A stretch of DNA of 42,677 nucleotides, from positions 1 through 42,677 of the forward strand of contig JAADIZ010000054.1 of the NCBI GenBank assembly GCA_013151055.1, read 5' to 3'. Shown piece after piece: positions 1 through 7,169 of this stretch (the first letter of the stretch is position 1; each line of letters opens with the position of its first letter). This DNA comes from Campylobacterota bacterium (GTDB taxonomy: Bacteria; Campylobacterota; Campylobacteria; Campylobacterales; Sulfurospirillaceae). The translations under genes were made by a program, and so were the position numbers. The notes beneath the pieces were generated by a model that was not told where the DNA came from, ran no database searches, and saw nothing but the letters and a program-made list of their open reading frames with translations.

Positions 1-85
1 CATTTCGAACCCAGAAGCTAAGCAACTCATCGCCGATAATACTGCAGCTTACTGTTGTGGAAATGTAGGTCGCTGCCAGATTCTT
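1..85 (+). rRNA. rrf: 5S ribosomal RNA, 3' part
   Basis: The first ~85 bases match the 3' two thirds of bacterial 5S rRNA. Landmarks are CGAACCCAGAAGCTAAGC near the left edge, CGCCGATAATACTGCA at about 31-46, and the near-invariant GTAGGTCGCTGCCAG at 65-79. The 5' part lies outside the window, so an rRNA operon presumably ends here, read rightwards. The exact 3' end is uncertain by a few bases because the pairing 5' strand is missing. No clear hairpin-plus-T-tract terminator follows; 86-272 is AT-rich and holds no gene I can recognise. Confidence 0.9.
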
Positions 86-272
86 GGAATTAATTTAATA
101 ACTTACTGAAATCAACCTACTTATTCACAATAAATTTATAATAAAATAATTTTAAAAACTTTGATTTATTATATGACATAACGGACTTTTTGTAAAACTT
201 ATAGTGTAAGGCTTAGACTAATGGGAGGATTTATCCTTTAGGCTATAATTTTGTAAAAAATCTACCCTACTT

Positions 273-1922
273 TTATGTTGCACAGCAACTTAATTCTTCA
301 ATATTCTTGTCAAATGTTATAGCTGCTAATTTAATGCCTTCAGATAAAGTTAAATACGGATGCAATATATCCTTTAAATCTTTTACTTTAATGCCAAACT
401 TTATACAAATAGCGACTTCCATCAATAATTCAGATCCCTCAGGTGCAAGAATTCTAGCTCCAATTAATGTGTCATCTTCTTTATTTCTTAAAAGTTTTAT
501 AAAGCCTCTTGTATCTTTTGCGGCAATTGAGCGAGGTACATAACTAAGCGGCAATTTTGCCACTTCATAATCTATACCATGTCTGCCTGCCTCTGCTTCG
601 TCAAGACCAATGCCTGCTACCTGTGGATCAGTAAAAATTACCCAAGGTAAAATCTTATAATTGGCTTCTTTTTTTACACTTCCAAAAGCATTATCAACCG
701 CTAGTTTACCTTCATATGCTGCAGTATATACAAACATATTGCTACCTAGTACATCTCCAGCAGCATATATAGTTGGTACATTGGTACTTAAATATTTGTT
801 TACTACAACTCCACTATTGTTTTTTATACCTATATTAAAAGATTCTAAATTCATATTTTTTGTATTTGCTTTTCTTCCTGTGGCTACTATGATTTTTTCA
901 GCTATAAATTCTTTTGACTCTGAATTCACAATTGAGCGAACTATAATATTTCCATCTTTTTTTAATACACTTTGTATGTTGTTGCCAGTTACTATTTGTA
1001 GCCCTTCGCTTTTTAGATAGTTTCTGAGCTCATTTGCAATATCATTTTGCTGTGAAGATAAAATTTGATTTGACCTTTGCAATACTGTTACTTTTGAACC
1101 AAGTCTCGAAAACATTTGTGCTATTTCTAGTGAGATATAACTGCCACCTAAAATAATTAAAGATTTTGGCAGTTTATCTAATGCAAAAGCTTCTTCATTT
1201 GTAAGATAATCAATCTCACTTAAGCCTTGGATATCAGGTATCATCGGGCTTGCTCCAGTGGCAATTAAAATATGACTTCCCTCTATAATACGCTCATTTA
1301 CTTTTACTGAAGTTTCTGATTCAATAGTTGCTCTACCTTCAATTAATTCAAAATCTTCCATATCTGTTATGATATTTATGTATTTTTGTTTGCGCAGATT
1401 GAGAACAAGACTATTTTTTTCATTTATGATAGTTTTAAAATTCTCAACCTTGGCTGTTGATTGAATTCCATCAAATTGATTGTTATTTGCTTTATACAAA
1501 CTTTCTGCTACACGAATCAAGTTTTTAGAAGGAACACATCCAACATTTACACAGGTTCCTCCAATGGGCAAACCCTCATTTATCATAGTAACTCTTGTTC
1601 CATATTCTTTAGCTTGAATTGTTGCAGCAAATGCAGCTGAGCCTCCACCGATGATAATGAGGTGCTTTTGTCTATCAGAAGAATCTATATTGATATATTT
1701 AACATCCTCAACTCCATAATCACCAACTTCATTAATTTTATTTTTAATAGTTTCTTGACTAATAAGGTTTTCATCAAACTGAACAGTTGCATTTTCATGA
1801 GTATAACTAACACTGCTTTTTTTTATACCATTTACTTGTAAATTATTATCAATGCTAGTTGCACAATGTTCACAAGTCATCCCAGATATCTTAAATTCAA
1901 ATGTTTTAATATTTTTTGTCAT
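273..1922 (-). CDS. merA: mercuric reductase MerA with N-terminal HMA domain
   Basis: A cytoplasmic flavoprotein of 549 aa that would reduce Hg(II) to volatile Hg(0) with NADPH. An N-terminal heavy-metal-associated domain (about 1-70) carries GMTCEHC with Cys17 and Cys20. The pyridine nucleotide-disulfide oxidoreductase core follows: an FAD Rossmann motif GGGSAA at 92-97 and the redox pair GGTCVNVGC with Cys124 and Cys129. The protein ends in SCCAT; the vicinal Cys546-Cys547 pair is the C-terminal metal-relay signature that separates MerA from lipoamide dehydrogenases. The ATG follows a GGAAAG-type ribosome site. It lies 24 bp after the arsR-type gene on the same strand, so the two are probably one operon. 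No merT, merP or merB is in the window. Confidence 0.93.
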   Translation of the reverse strand: MTKNIKTFEFKISGMTCEHCATSIDNNLQVNGIKKSSVSYTHENATVQFDENLISQETIKNKINEVGDYGVEDVKYINIDSSDRQKHLIIIGGGSAAFAATIQAKEYGTRVTMINEGLPIGGTCVNVGCVPSKNLIRVAESLYKANNNQFDGIQSTAKVENFKTIINEKNSLVLNLRKQKYINIITDMEDFELIEGRATIESETSVKVNERIIEGSHILIATGASPMIPDIQGLSEIDYLTNEEAFALDKLPKSLIILGGSYISLEIAQMFSRLGSKVTVLQRSNQILSSQQNDIANELRNYLKSEGLQIVTGNNIQSVLKKDGNIIVRSIVNSESKEFIAEKIIVATGRKANTKNMNLESFNIGIKNNSGVVVNKYLSTNVPTIYAAGDVLGSNMFVYTAAYEGKLAVDNAFGSVKKEANYKILPWVIFTDPQVAGIGLDEAEAGRHGIDYEVAKLPLSYVPRSIAAKDTRGFIKLLRNKEDDTLIGARILAPEGSELLMEVAICIKFGIKVKDLKDILHPYLTLSEGIKLAAITFDKNIEELSCCAT

Positions 1923-1946
1923 GATACTTTCCTTTGTAAAGTTTAA

Positions 1947-2291
1947 CTATTTTAACAATTTTTCTAATTGTGCCTTTTCCGATTTACAAATAAAATACAG
2001 TATCGTCATTCCGTTCCGCTTACTTTCAATCAAGCCACCATCCTTCAACTTACGCAAGTGTTGAGATATAGGAGATTGTGCAACTCCTAATATATCACTC
2101 AAATCACACACGCATAAAGTATCAAAATGCAAAAAAAGTGCTATTATTTTTAAACGAATTTCATTTCCAAGCAGAGAAAATACTTTAACTTTCTTTGAAT
2201 TCTCATCACTATTGTTTTCTAAAAATGTTACACAGCGACTCAGTAAGGCTATATCAGTATTTTTTCTAATACAGGTGTTTTTAAATTCCAT
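1947..2291 (-). CDS. ArsR/SmtB-family metal-responsive repressor
   Basis: A 114-aa winged-helix protein of ArsR/SmtB size. The segment LFLHFDTLCVCDLSDILGV contains the ELCVCDL-like alpha-3 metal site (Cys60, Cys62, Asp63), and the recognition helix reads QSPISQHLRKLKDGGLI, followed by a wing. Further Cys are Cys7, Cys20 and Cys102. Family knowledge says metal binding releases the repressor from its operator. It is the first gene of a two-gene unit with merA, so Hg(II) is the likely inducer, though As(III) or Cd(II) cannot be excluded by sequence. The ATG is preceded by GGAG at good spacing. Confidence 0.88.
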   Translation of the reverse strand: MEFKNTCIRKNTDIALLSRCVTFLENNSDENSKKVKVFSLLGNEIRLKIIALFLHFDTLCVCDLSDILGVAQSPISQHLRKLKDGGLIESKRNGMTILYFICKSEKAQLEKLLK

Positions 2292-2320
2292 GAATTCTCC
2301 AAAGTTTTTATATTATTAGT

Positions 2321-2349
2321 ATATTAGCATATTATAATAAACTTGTCAA
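2321..2349 (-). promoter_or_regulatory. sigma-70-type promoter with likely ArsR operator for arsR-merA
   Basis: On the minus strand TTGACA (2349-2344) and TAATAT (2326-2321) are separated by 17 bp, a near-consensus housekeeping promoter. Alternating TAATAT/CTAATAT/CTAATA motifs around 2312-2338 give an imperfect AT-rich repeat over the -10 region, where ArsR-family repressors usually bind. The start codon of the regulator is about 30 bp downstream. The promoter is seen directly; the operator role is inferred. Confidence 0.65.
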
Positions 2350-2354
2350 GTTGG

Positions 2355-3209
2355 TTATAATAATTTATAATTTTCTCTTCCATTATGCTTTTCATATACA
2401 CCTAGGTATTTTATCTCTTTAGCAAAATATCTTAATTCATCAAGTGCTAATTTAAATCTTTTCTCCTGAGGGTGCGCTTCTATATCTATATGAAATCTAC
2501 TTACTTGCAATGATCCAGTCATCGAGTAACTTTCTAGTTTCAGTAGATTTACTCCATTTGTGGCAAAACCTCCTAGTGCCTTATATAGAGCTGCAGGAAT
2601 ATCTCTTACATGAAATATAAGAGATGTTATGTAGCTTTTGTTTTTATCAAATCTTGGTATTGTATTCTCTTTTGAGAGAATTATAAATCTAGTGACATTG
2701 CCTTTTAAATCACCAAAATACTCTTTTAGTATCTTTAAATCATATAAATCAGCTGCTAATTTTGATGCGATTGCACCATATTTTGGATCACTTTGAGTGC
2801 TTATCTCTTTTGCTGAACCAGCAGTATCAAACTTTGCAACTGCAGTAAGATTTAAATCTAAAATATTTTTATAGCATTGTGCAAGTGCTTGTGGGTGTGA
2901 ACCTACAAATTTTATATCTTCAATTTTGCTTTTTTGGATCCCAAGTAAACAGTGATTTACTGGCTCAAAATGTTCTTTAATAATAAATAATGAAGATTTA
3001 GGAATCAGTCTGTATATCTCTTCGACTCTACCTGCAGTTGAATTTTCAACAGGAATCATTGCGAAATTTGCTGTGCCATCCTCTACCAATTTCATAGCAT
3101 CTTCAAAGCTTTCACAAGCAATTGAGATAGATTTTGGAAATGCATTTTTGCAGGCAAGATGCGAATATGCTCCCTCAACCCCTTGATATGCAATTATTTT
3201 ATCATTCAT
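2355..3209 (-). CDS. pheA: prephenate dehydratase, monofunctional, with ACT domain
   Basis: Converts prephenate to phenylpyruvate in phenylalanine synthesis. The 284-aa protein starts directly with the dehydratase domain (IAYQGVEGAYSHLA at 6-19; VENSTAG at 54-60; GNVTRFIIL at 170-178, containing the catalytic TRF). An ACT domain follows from about 194. There is no N-terminal chorismate mutase domain, whereas many proteobacterial PheA proteins, including that of C. jejuni as I recall it, are mutase-dehydratase fusions of about 360 aa. The usual ESRP regulatory motif of the ACT domain is ESYSM (226-230), a form I associate with alphaproteobacterial enzymes. The ATG follows a GGGGGGA ribosome site. 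The gene sits just upstream of arsR on the same strand but is separated from it by that gene's own promoter. Confidence 0.9.
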   Translation of the reverse strand: MNDKIIAYQGVEGAYSHLACKNAFPKSISIACESFEDAMKLVEDGTANFAMIPVENSTAGRVEEIYRLIPKSSLFIIKEHFEPVNHCLLGIQKSKIEDIKFVGSHPQALAQCYKNILDLNLTAVAKFDTAGSAKEISTQSDPKYGAIASKLAADLYDLKILKEYFGDLKGNVTRFIILSKENTIPRFDKNKSYITSLIFHVRDIPAALYKALGGFATNGVNLLKLESYSMTGSLQVSRFHIDIEAHPQEKRFKLALDELRYFAKEIKYLGVYEKHNGRENYKLL

Positions 3210-3285
3210 TTTTTATCCCCCCATTATTTAGATGAGATTTTAACATTTTTTCACTAAATAAATATTAATTTTATAATTAATAAGG

Positions 3286-3291
3286 TATAAT
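3286..3291 (+). promoter_or_regulatory. -10 element of the tRNA-Arg promoter
   Basis: A consensus TATAAT ends 17 bases before the first base of the tRNA, which would put the transcription start near 3298. The -35 region is AT-rich without a clear hexamer, as is common for sigma-70 promoters in Campylobacterota. Confidence 0.6.
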
Positions 3292-3308
3292 TACTGCCTT
3301 TAAAATGT

Positions 3309-3385
3309 GCGTTCATAGCTCAGCTGGATAGAGCACTGGTTTGCGGTACCAGCGGTCGGGGATTCGAATTCCTCTGAGCGCACCA
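3309..3385 (+). tRNA. tRNA-Arg (anticodon GCG)
   Basis: A full cloverleaf of 77 nt with encoded CCA. The acceptor GCGTTCA (3309-3315) pairs with TGAGCGC (3375-3381); the D arm is GCTC/GAGC. The anticodon stem CTGGT/ACCAG encloses loop TTGCGGT (3341-3347), so the anticodon at 3343-3345 is GCG and reads CGC (and CGU by wobble) for arginine. The T arm contains TTCGAAT. Discriminator base is A at 3382 and CCA is 3383-3385. The common bacterial isoacceptor for these codons is ACG, edited to ICG. Confidence 0.95.
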
Positions 3386-3416
3386 TCTTTTCAACTAGCA
3401 TTAAAGATATTTTTGA

Positions 3417-3422
3417 TATAAT
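3417..3422 (+). promoter_or_regulatory. -10 element upstream of rplU
   Basis: A consensus TATAAT, preceded by the T-rich ATTTTTGA, lies 72 bp before the L21 start codon. The leader of about 65 nt leaves room for autoregulation, but I see no specific structure to support that. Confidence 0.5.
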
Positions 3423-3494
3423 CCATTCCTTATTATTTTACTGTCTATTTTAGGCGGTAAATTTTATAAATCTCTCACAGAAAAGGACATACTG

Positions 3495-3803
3495 ATGTAT
3501 GCAATTATTAAAAATGGTGGGAAGCAGTATAAAGTTCAAGAAGGAGATTTTATAAATCTCGATAGACTTGACGCTTCGCCAAAAGAGAAAATTGAAGTTA
3601 CCGAAGTTCTTGCAGTAAATGCAGGCGAACTAAAGGTTGGAACTCCATTTGTAGATGGTGCTAAAGTTGAATTAGAAGTTATAGCTAATGGAAAAGATAA
3701 AAAAGTTATAATCTATAAAAAACGAAGAAGAAAAGATTCAAAAGTTAAAAGAGGCTTTAGAAGACAATTTACTAAAGTAAAAGTTTTAAGCATAAAAGCT
3801 TAA
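3495..3803 (+). CDS. rplU: 50S ribosomal protein L21
   Basis: A 102-aa protein beginning [18 protein letters not shown], the L21 signature start, and carrying the basic motif [16 protein letters not shown] near the C-terminus that contacts 23S rRNA. Length is normal. It lies 40 bp before rpmA, the standard rplU-rpmA pair. An AAAAGGAC ribosome site lies before the ATG. Confidence 0.98.
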   Translation: MYAIIKNGGKQYKVQEGDFINLDRLDASPKEKIEVTEVLAVNAGELKVGTPFVDGAKVELEVIANGKDKKVIIYKKRRRKDSKVKRGFRRQFTKVKVLSIKA

Positions 3804-3843
3804 ATACATAAAATTAAATAAAATATATAATTAGGAGTAACTA

Positions 3844-4098
3844 ATGGCACATAAGAAAGGTCAAGGTAGTACCCAGAATAATAGAGATTCAGCAGGTCGT
3901 AGGCTTGGTGTTAAGAAATTTGGTGGTGAATTTGTAAGAGCTGGTAATATAATAATTCGTCAAAGAGGAACTAAAACTCATCCAGGAAATAATGTAGGAA
4001 TTGGGAATGATCATACTATATATGCTCTAGTTGATGGACATGTAGAGTTTGGAAGATTTGATAAAACAAGAAAAAAAGTTTCTGTAGTTCCCGCGTAA
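3844..4098 (+). CDS. rpmA: 50S ribosomal protein L27
   Basis: An 84-aa protein starting [19 protein letters not shown], the conserved N-terminal tail of L27 that reaches the peptidyl-transferase centre. It has no extra N-terminal residues of the kind cleaved in Firmicutes. The start is preceded by AGGAG with good spacing. It is the second gene of the rplU-rpmA unit and is followed by a hairpin likely to end most of the transcript. Confidence 0.98.
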   Translation: MAHKKGQGSTQNNRDSAGRRLGVKKFGGEFVRAGNIIIRQRGTKTHPGNNVGIGNDHTIYALVDGHVEFGRFDKTRKKVSVVPA

Positions 4099-4110
4099 AT
4101 TATACACAAT

Positions 4111-4137
4111 AGGTGGATTTATATCCACCTTCTTCTA
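4111..4137 (+). terminator. hairpin terminator after rpmA
   Basis: AGGTGGAT (4111-4118) and ATCCACCT (4123-4130) form an 8-bp stem with a TTAT loop, followed by the T-rich TCTTCT. A second, looser inverted repeat, AATAGTG/CACTATT, follows within 35 bp. The position 13 bp after the rpmA stop fits a terminator or attenuator between the ribosomal pair and obgE. Confidence 0.6.
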
Positions 4138-4209
4138 TAATAGTGGCTGTTTAAGCACTATTTATCCAAAATTATTCTAAAATATACACACACTATATAA
4201 AGGTTTTTA

Positions 4210-5298
4210 ATGTTCATAGACAATGTAGAAATTACACTAAGCTCAGGAAACGGTGGTCCAGGAAGCGTATCTTTTCGTAGAGAAAAACATGTTATACTAG
4301 GAGGACCTGACGGGGGAGACGGTGGACGAGGGGGTGATGTATATTTTAAAGTAGATAAAAATACCCATACTCTTTCTCATTTTAGACGAAAACAACATTT
4401 AAAAGCCAAAAATGGTCAAGCTGGCATGGGTAGAAAAATGTATGGAAAATCAGGAGAGAGCTTAAAAATTATAGTTCCACCTGGTACACAAATAATAGAC
4501 TTGGAAAGTGGAGAAATACTATATGACCTTTTAGAAGATGGAGAAGAAATTTTATTTATCCAAGGCGGTAAAGGTGGATTAGGGAATGTTCACTTCAAAA
4601 GCTCTACTAATCAAAAACCAAATTATGCACAACCAGGACTTCTTGGAGTTACTAGAGATGTTAAGTTAGAACTTAAATTAATAGCCGATGTTGGACTTGT
4701 AGGCTTCCCAAATGTCGGAAAATCAACTTTAATTTCTATAATCTCAAATGCGACACCTCAAATTGCAGATTATGAATTTACAACATTAACTCCGAAATTA
4801 GGTGTTGTAGATGTTGGTGACTATAGGTCTTTTGTTATGGCGGATATCCCAGGAATAATCGGTGGAGCAAGCGAAGGTAAGGGTTTAGGAATCCAATTTT
4901 TAAAGCATATAGAAAGAACAAAATTTTTGCTTTATATGCTTGATGTTTCTAGTTACAGAAGTTTAGAAGACCAATATATAACGCTAACAAAAGAGGTAGA
5001 AAATTTTTCACCCTATCTTACAAAAAGCGATTATGCGATAGCATTAACAAGATGCGATACTCAAGATGCAAAGATAATAAACGGTAAATTGCAAGAAATT
5101 TTAAATTTGGTAAAATTGGATAAAAAAGTTGATACTAAAAGTGAAAATTGTGAGTATTTTATACAAGATATTTATGAAAGAGATGCAGAAAAACCATTTT
5201 TTGTAATTCCAATTTCTTCAATAGCAAAGATAAATATAGACAGATTAAATTATGCTTTAGCAGATATAGTTTATGAAGATAAAGAGTTAGGAATTTAA
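4210..5298 (+). CDS. obgE: Obg family GTPase (ObgE/CgtA)
   Basis: A 362-aa GTPase involved in late 50S assembly and stress control. The glycine-rich Obg fold (1-157) contains [14 protein letters not shown] at 31-44. The G domain follows, with the P-loop GFPNVGKST at 165-173, the G3 motif DIPG at 212-215 and a G4-type TRCD. There is no long C-terminal extension. The position after rplU-rpmA is the widespread arrangement. The gene is 111 bp downstream of rpmA; a TATAAT at 4136-4141 could give it a promoter of its own. Confidence 0.96.
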   Translation: MFIDNVEITLSSGNGGPGSVSFRREKHVILGGPDGGDGGRGGDVYFKVDKNTHTLSHFRRKQHLKAKNGQAGMGRKMYGKSGESLKIIVPPGTQIIDLESGEILYDLLEDGEEILFIQGGKGGLGNVHFKSSTNQKPNYAQPGLLGVTRDVKLELKLIADVGLVGFPNVGKSTLISIISNATPQIADYEFTTLTPKLGVVDVGDYRSFVMADIPGIIGGASEGKGLGIQFLKHIERTKFLLYMLDVSSYRSLEDQYITLTKEVENFSPYLTKSDYAIALTRCDTQDAKIINGKLQEILNLVKLDKKVDTKSENCEYFIQDIYERDAEKPFFVIPISSIAKINIDRLNYALADIVYEDKELGI

Positions 5299-5325
5299 AT
5301 AAACATACAGTTTTATTGTAATCAA

Positions 5326-5487
5326 TATTTCTAGGCGACAACCTTAGCAATAGGGCGAGGAATTTTTTATGGGCTTTGCCCTTAAAAAAGGGGACATAAA
5401 ATGAAAGTTATTTCTAGGCGACAGCCTTAGCTTTAGTCGCGAGGAATTTTTTATGGGCTTTGCCCTTAAAAAAGGGGACATAAAATG
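5326..5487 (+). repeat. two-unit tandem repeat ending at the proB start codon
   Basis: Units R1 (5326-5403) and R2 (5409-5487) both begin TATTTCTAGGCGACA and share a perfectly conserved 52-bp core at 5355-5406 and 5439-5490. The core runs from GCGAGGAA, through the hairpin GGGC-TTT-GCCC flanked by TTTTTTA and TAAAAAA arms, to GGGGACATAAAATGAAA. The ATG of R2 is the start codon of proB, so the repeat provides the gene's ribosome-binding region. The unit step is 84 bp. R1 and R2 differ in the middle: R1 has AGCAATAGGGCGAGG and R2 has AGCTTTAGTCGCGAGG. The same core occurs three more times before parB. Confidence 0.93.
5369..5404 (+). CDS. candidate 11-codon leader ORF in repeat unit R1
   Basis: ATG at 5369 follows GAGG by 8 bases and opens an ORF for MGFALKKGDIK. 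It stops at TGA 5402-5404, overlapping the ATG at 5401 in ATGA form. All five repeat units encode this peptide with no base change. The overlap is the classic geometry for coupled translation, but there is no independent proof that it is translated. Confidence 0.35.
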   Translation: MGFALKKGDIK

Positions 5488-5488
5488 A
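5453..5488 (+). CDS. candidate 11-codon leader ORF coupled to proB
   Basis: Same ORF as in unit R1: GAGG, 8-base spacer, ATG at 5453, MGFALKKGDIK, then TGA at 5486-5488 overlapping the proB ATG at 5485. The frame is open further upstream to the TGA that ends the R1 ORF, so a longer product is possible from a non-ATG start. Translation is inferred only. Confidence 0.35.
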   Translation: MGFALKKGDIK

Positions 5489-6255
5489 AAAAAAGAATTG
5501 TAGTAAAAGTAGGCACTCATGTATTAAGTGAGCAAAATAGACTTTGCAAAGAACGCATGATGAATTTAGTCGAATTCTTATCAAAACTTATGGATAAATA
5601 CGAAGTTATTTTGGTTTCATCTGCTGCTGTAGTTGCTGGATATTCTAAGCTAAAACTTGACAAAAATCAACTACATAATAGACAAGCAATGGCAGCCATT
5701 GGTCAGCCACATTTGATTGCGGCATATAGTAAAAAATTAGAAAAATTTGGCAAAATAGCAGCACAACTCCTTTTGACATCTGATGATTTTGACTCAAGAA
5801 AAAGAACACATCATGCAAAATGCACAATAAACACACTGTTAGAAAACAATATATTGCCTATCATAAATGAAAATGATGCAACAGCAACTGAAGAGTTAGT
5901 TTTTGGTGATAATGACCAACTTTCTGCAAGGGCAGCATATTATTTTGATGCTGGGATATTGATACTTTTATCTGATATAGATGGTTATTACGATAAAGAC
6001 CCAAAAAAAAATCCAAATACGACAATAAAAAAAATTGTGCATAATATTGAAAAATGTGAATTAAATGTAGATGAAGAAAGTTCATATGAGTTTGCTACGG
6101 GCGGAATTGTTACTAAATTAAAAGCAGCAGATTATCTACTGAAAAGAGATATAGATATGTTTATAGCTAGTGGGTTTGACCTAAAAGATATCGAAGGTTA
6201 TATGCTAAGAAATGAGCATCTAGGTGGAACTTTATTCACTTCAAAAGATTTTTGA
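5485..6255 (+). CDS. proB: glutamate 5-kinase
   Basis: Phosphorylates L-glutamate with ATP in the first step of proline synthesis. The 256-aa protein has the amino-acid-kinase fold: KRIVVKVGTHVLS at the N-terminus, VSSAAVVAGY for substrate binding, INENDATATEELVFGDNDQLSA, and LLSDIDGYYDKDP for nucleotide binding. It lacks the C-terminal PUA domain of the ~367-aa E. coli enzyme, as is usual in Campylobacterota. The start codon and ribosome site are the last bases of the two-unit repeat upstream. The fmt start overlaps the stop by one base, so the two are translated in tandem. Confidence 0.95.
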   Translation: MKKRIVVKVGTHVLSEQNRLCKERMMNLVEFLSKLMDKYEVILVSSAAVVAGYSKLKLDKNQLHNRQAMAAIGQPHLIAAYSKKLEKFGKIAAQLLLTSDDFDSRKRTHHAKCTINTLLENNILPIINENDATATEELVFGDNDQLSARAAYYFDAGILILLSDIDGYYDKDPKKNPNTTIKKIVHNIEKCELNVDEESSYEFATGGIVTKLKAADYLLKRDIDMFIASGFDLKDIEGYMLRNEHLGGTLFTSKDF

Positions 6256-7169
6256 TGAGAATAGTTTTTATGGGGACACCTGATTATGCTACTGAAATTT
6301 TTAAAGAAATATTAAAAACAATTATAGAAGTTCCTTTGCTTGTAACTCAGATGGATAAAGCGGTTGGGAGAAAACAGATTCTAACACCTCCCCATATAAA
6401 AAACTGGGCTTTGACAAACAATATAAATATAAAGATATTACAGCCAAAAACGCTTAAAGAAAAAAGTATCCAAGAAGAAATTATATCGTATAAGCCAACT
6501 TTTATAATTGTAGCAGCTTATGGACAAATATTGCCAAAAGAGATATTAGATATTTGCCCATGTATCAATCTTCATGCTTCTTTACTACCAAAATATAGGG
6601 GTGCGAGCCCAATACAAACCTGCATACTTGAAAATGATGCATTAACAGGTGTGACAGCAATGATGATGGAAGAGGGGCTAGATAGTGGCGATATCTTGGG
6701 TTTAAGATTTATCAAAGCAAAAGGAAAAAATGTTGATACTCTTTTTAACGACTTGTCTAGTGCTGCAGCAAAACTAACGATAGAGATAATAGAGAATTTT
6801 GATGAAATTAAACCAATAAAACAATTAGATGGCAATGCAACACATTGCGTGAAAATCAAAAAAAATAATGGTTTGTTTGATTTTGATGAAGATGCAATAG
6901 GTATATATCAAAAATATCTAGCATATACTCCGTGGCCAGGTATATTTTTACAAAATGGCTTAAAAATAAAAGAGATGAAACTGTTAGGCAAGACCACAGT
7001 GTATACTGAAACTGGAACGATAGAAAAAATCAATGCAAAATCTATAGTAGTTAAGTGCAAACAGGGTTCATTAGAAATTATAAGTTTGCAAGCACCTTCA
7101 AAAAAAGAGATAAATAGTGTTCAATATATAAGAGGTAAAAGGTTGGAAATTGGTAGTAAATTGGTTTAG
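6255..7169 (+). CDS. fmt: methionyl-tRNA formyltransferase
   Basis: Formylates initiator Met-tRNA using 10-formyl-tetrahydrofolate. The 304-aa product begins MRIVFMGTPDYA and contains the formyl-transferase core INLHASLLPKYRGASPI (Asn105, His107), then the C-terminal tRNA-binding domain with YTPWPG. I chose the ATG at 6255, which overlaps the proB stop (TGATG); a TTG three bases upstream is also in frame but less likely. The 3' end overlaps birA by 20 bp. Order proB-fmt-birA-parA is the C. jejuni arrangement. Confidence 0.96.
   Translation: MRIVFMGTPDYATEIFKEILKTIIEVPLLVTQMDKAVGRKQILTPPHIKNWALTNNINIKILQPKTLKEKSIQEEIISYKPTFIIVAAYGQILPKEILDICPCINLHASLLPKYRGASPIQTCILENDALTGVTAMMMEEGLDSGDILGLRFIKAKGKNVDTLFNDLSSAAAKLTIEIIENFDEIKPIKQLDGNATHCVKIKKNNGLFDFDEDAIGIYQKYLAYTPWPGIFLQNGLKIKEMKLLGKTTVYTETGTIEKINAKSIVVKCKQGSLEIISLQAPSKKEINSVQYIRGKRLEIGSKLV

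Noticed and set aside
90-272. Small RNA or terminator between the 5S gene and merA
   Set aside because: AGGATTTATCCT around 226-237 is a short palindrome, but its loop would be too small, and neither strand shows a stable hairpin with a T-tract.
3195-3225. A degenerate copy of the repeat before pheA
   Set aside because: On the minus strand GGGGGGATAAAAAATG looks a little like the core end, but GAGG, the hairpin and the 11-codon ORF are absent. It is simply a ribosome-binding site.
5363-5389. Repeat hairpin as an intrinsic terminator
   Set aside because: The stem (TTTTTTA-GGGC, GCCC-TAAAAAA) is followed by A residues on both strands when read outward, not by a T-tract, and on the plus strand it leads into a ribosome site and start codon.
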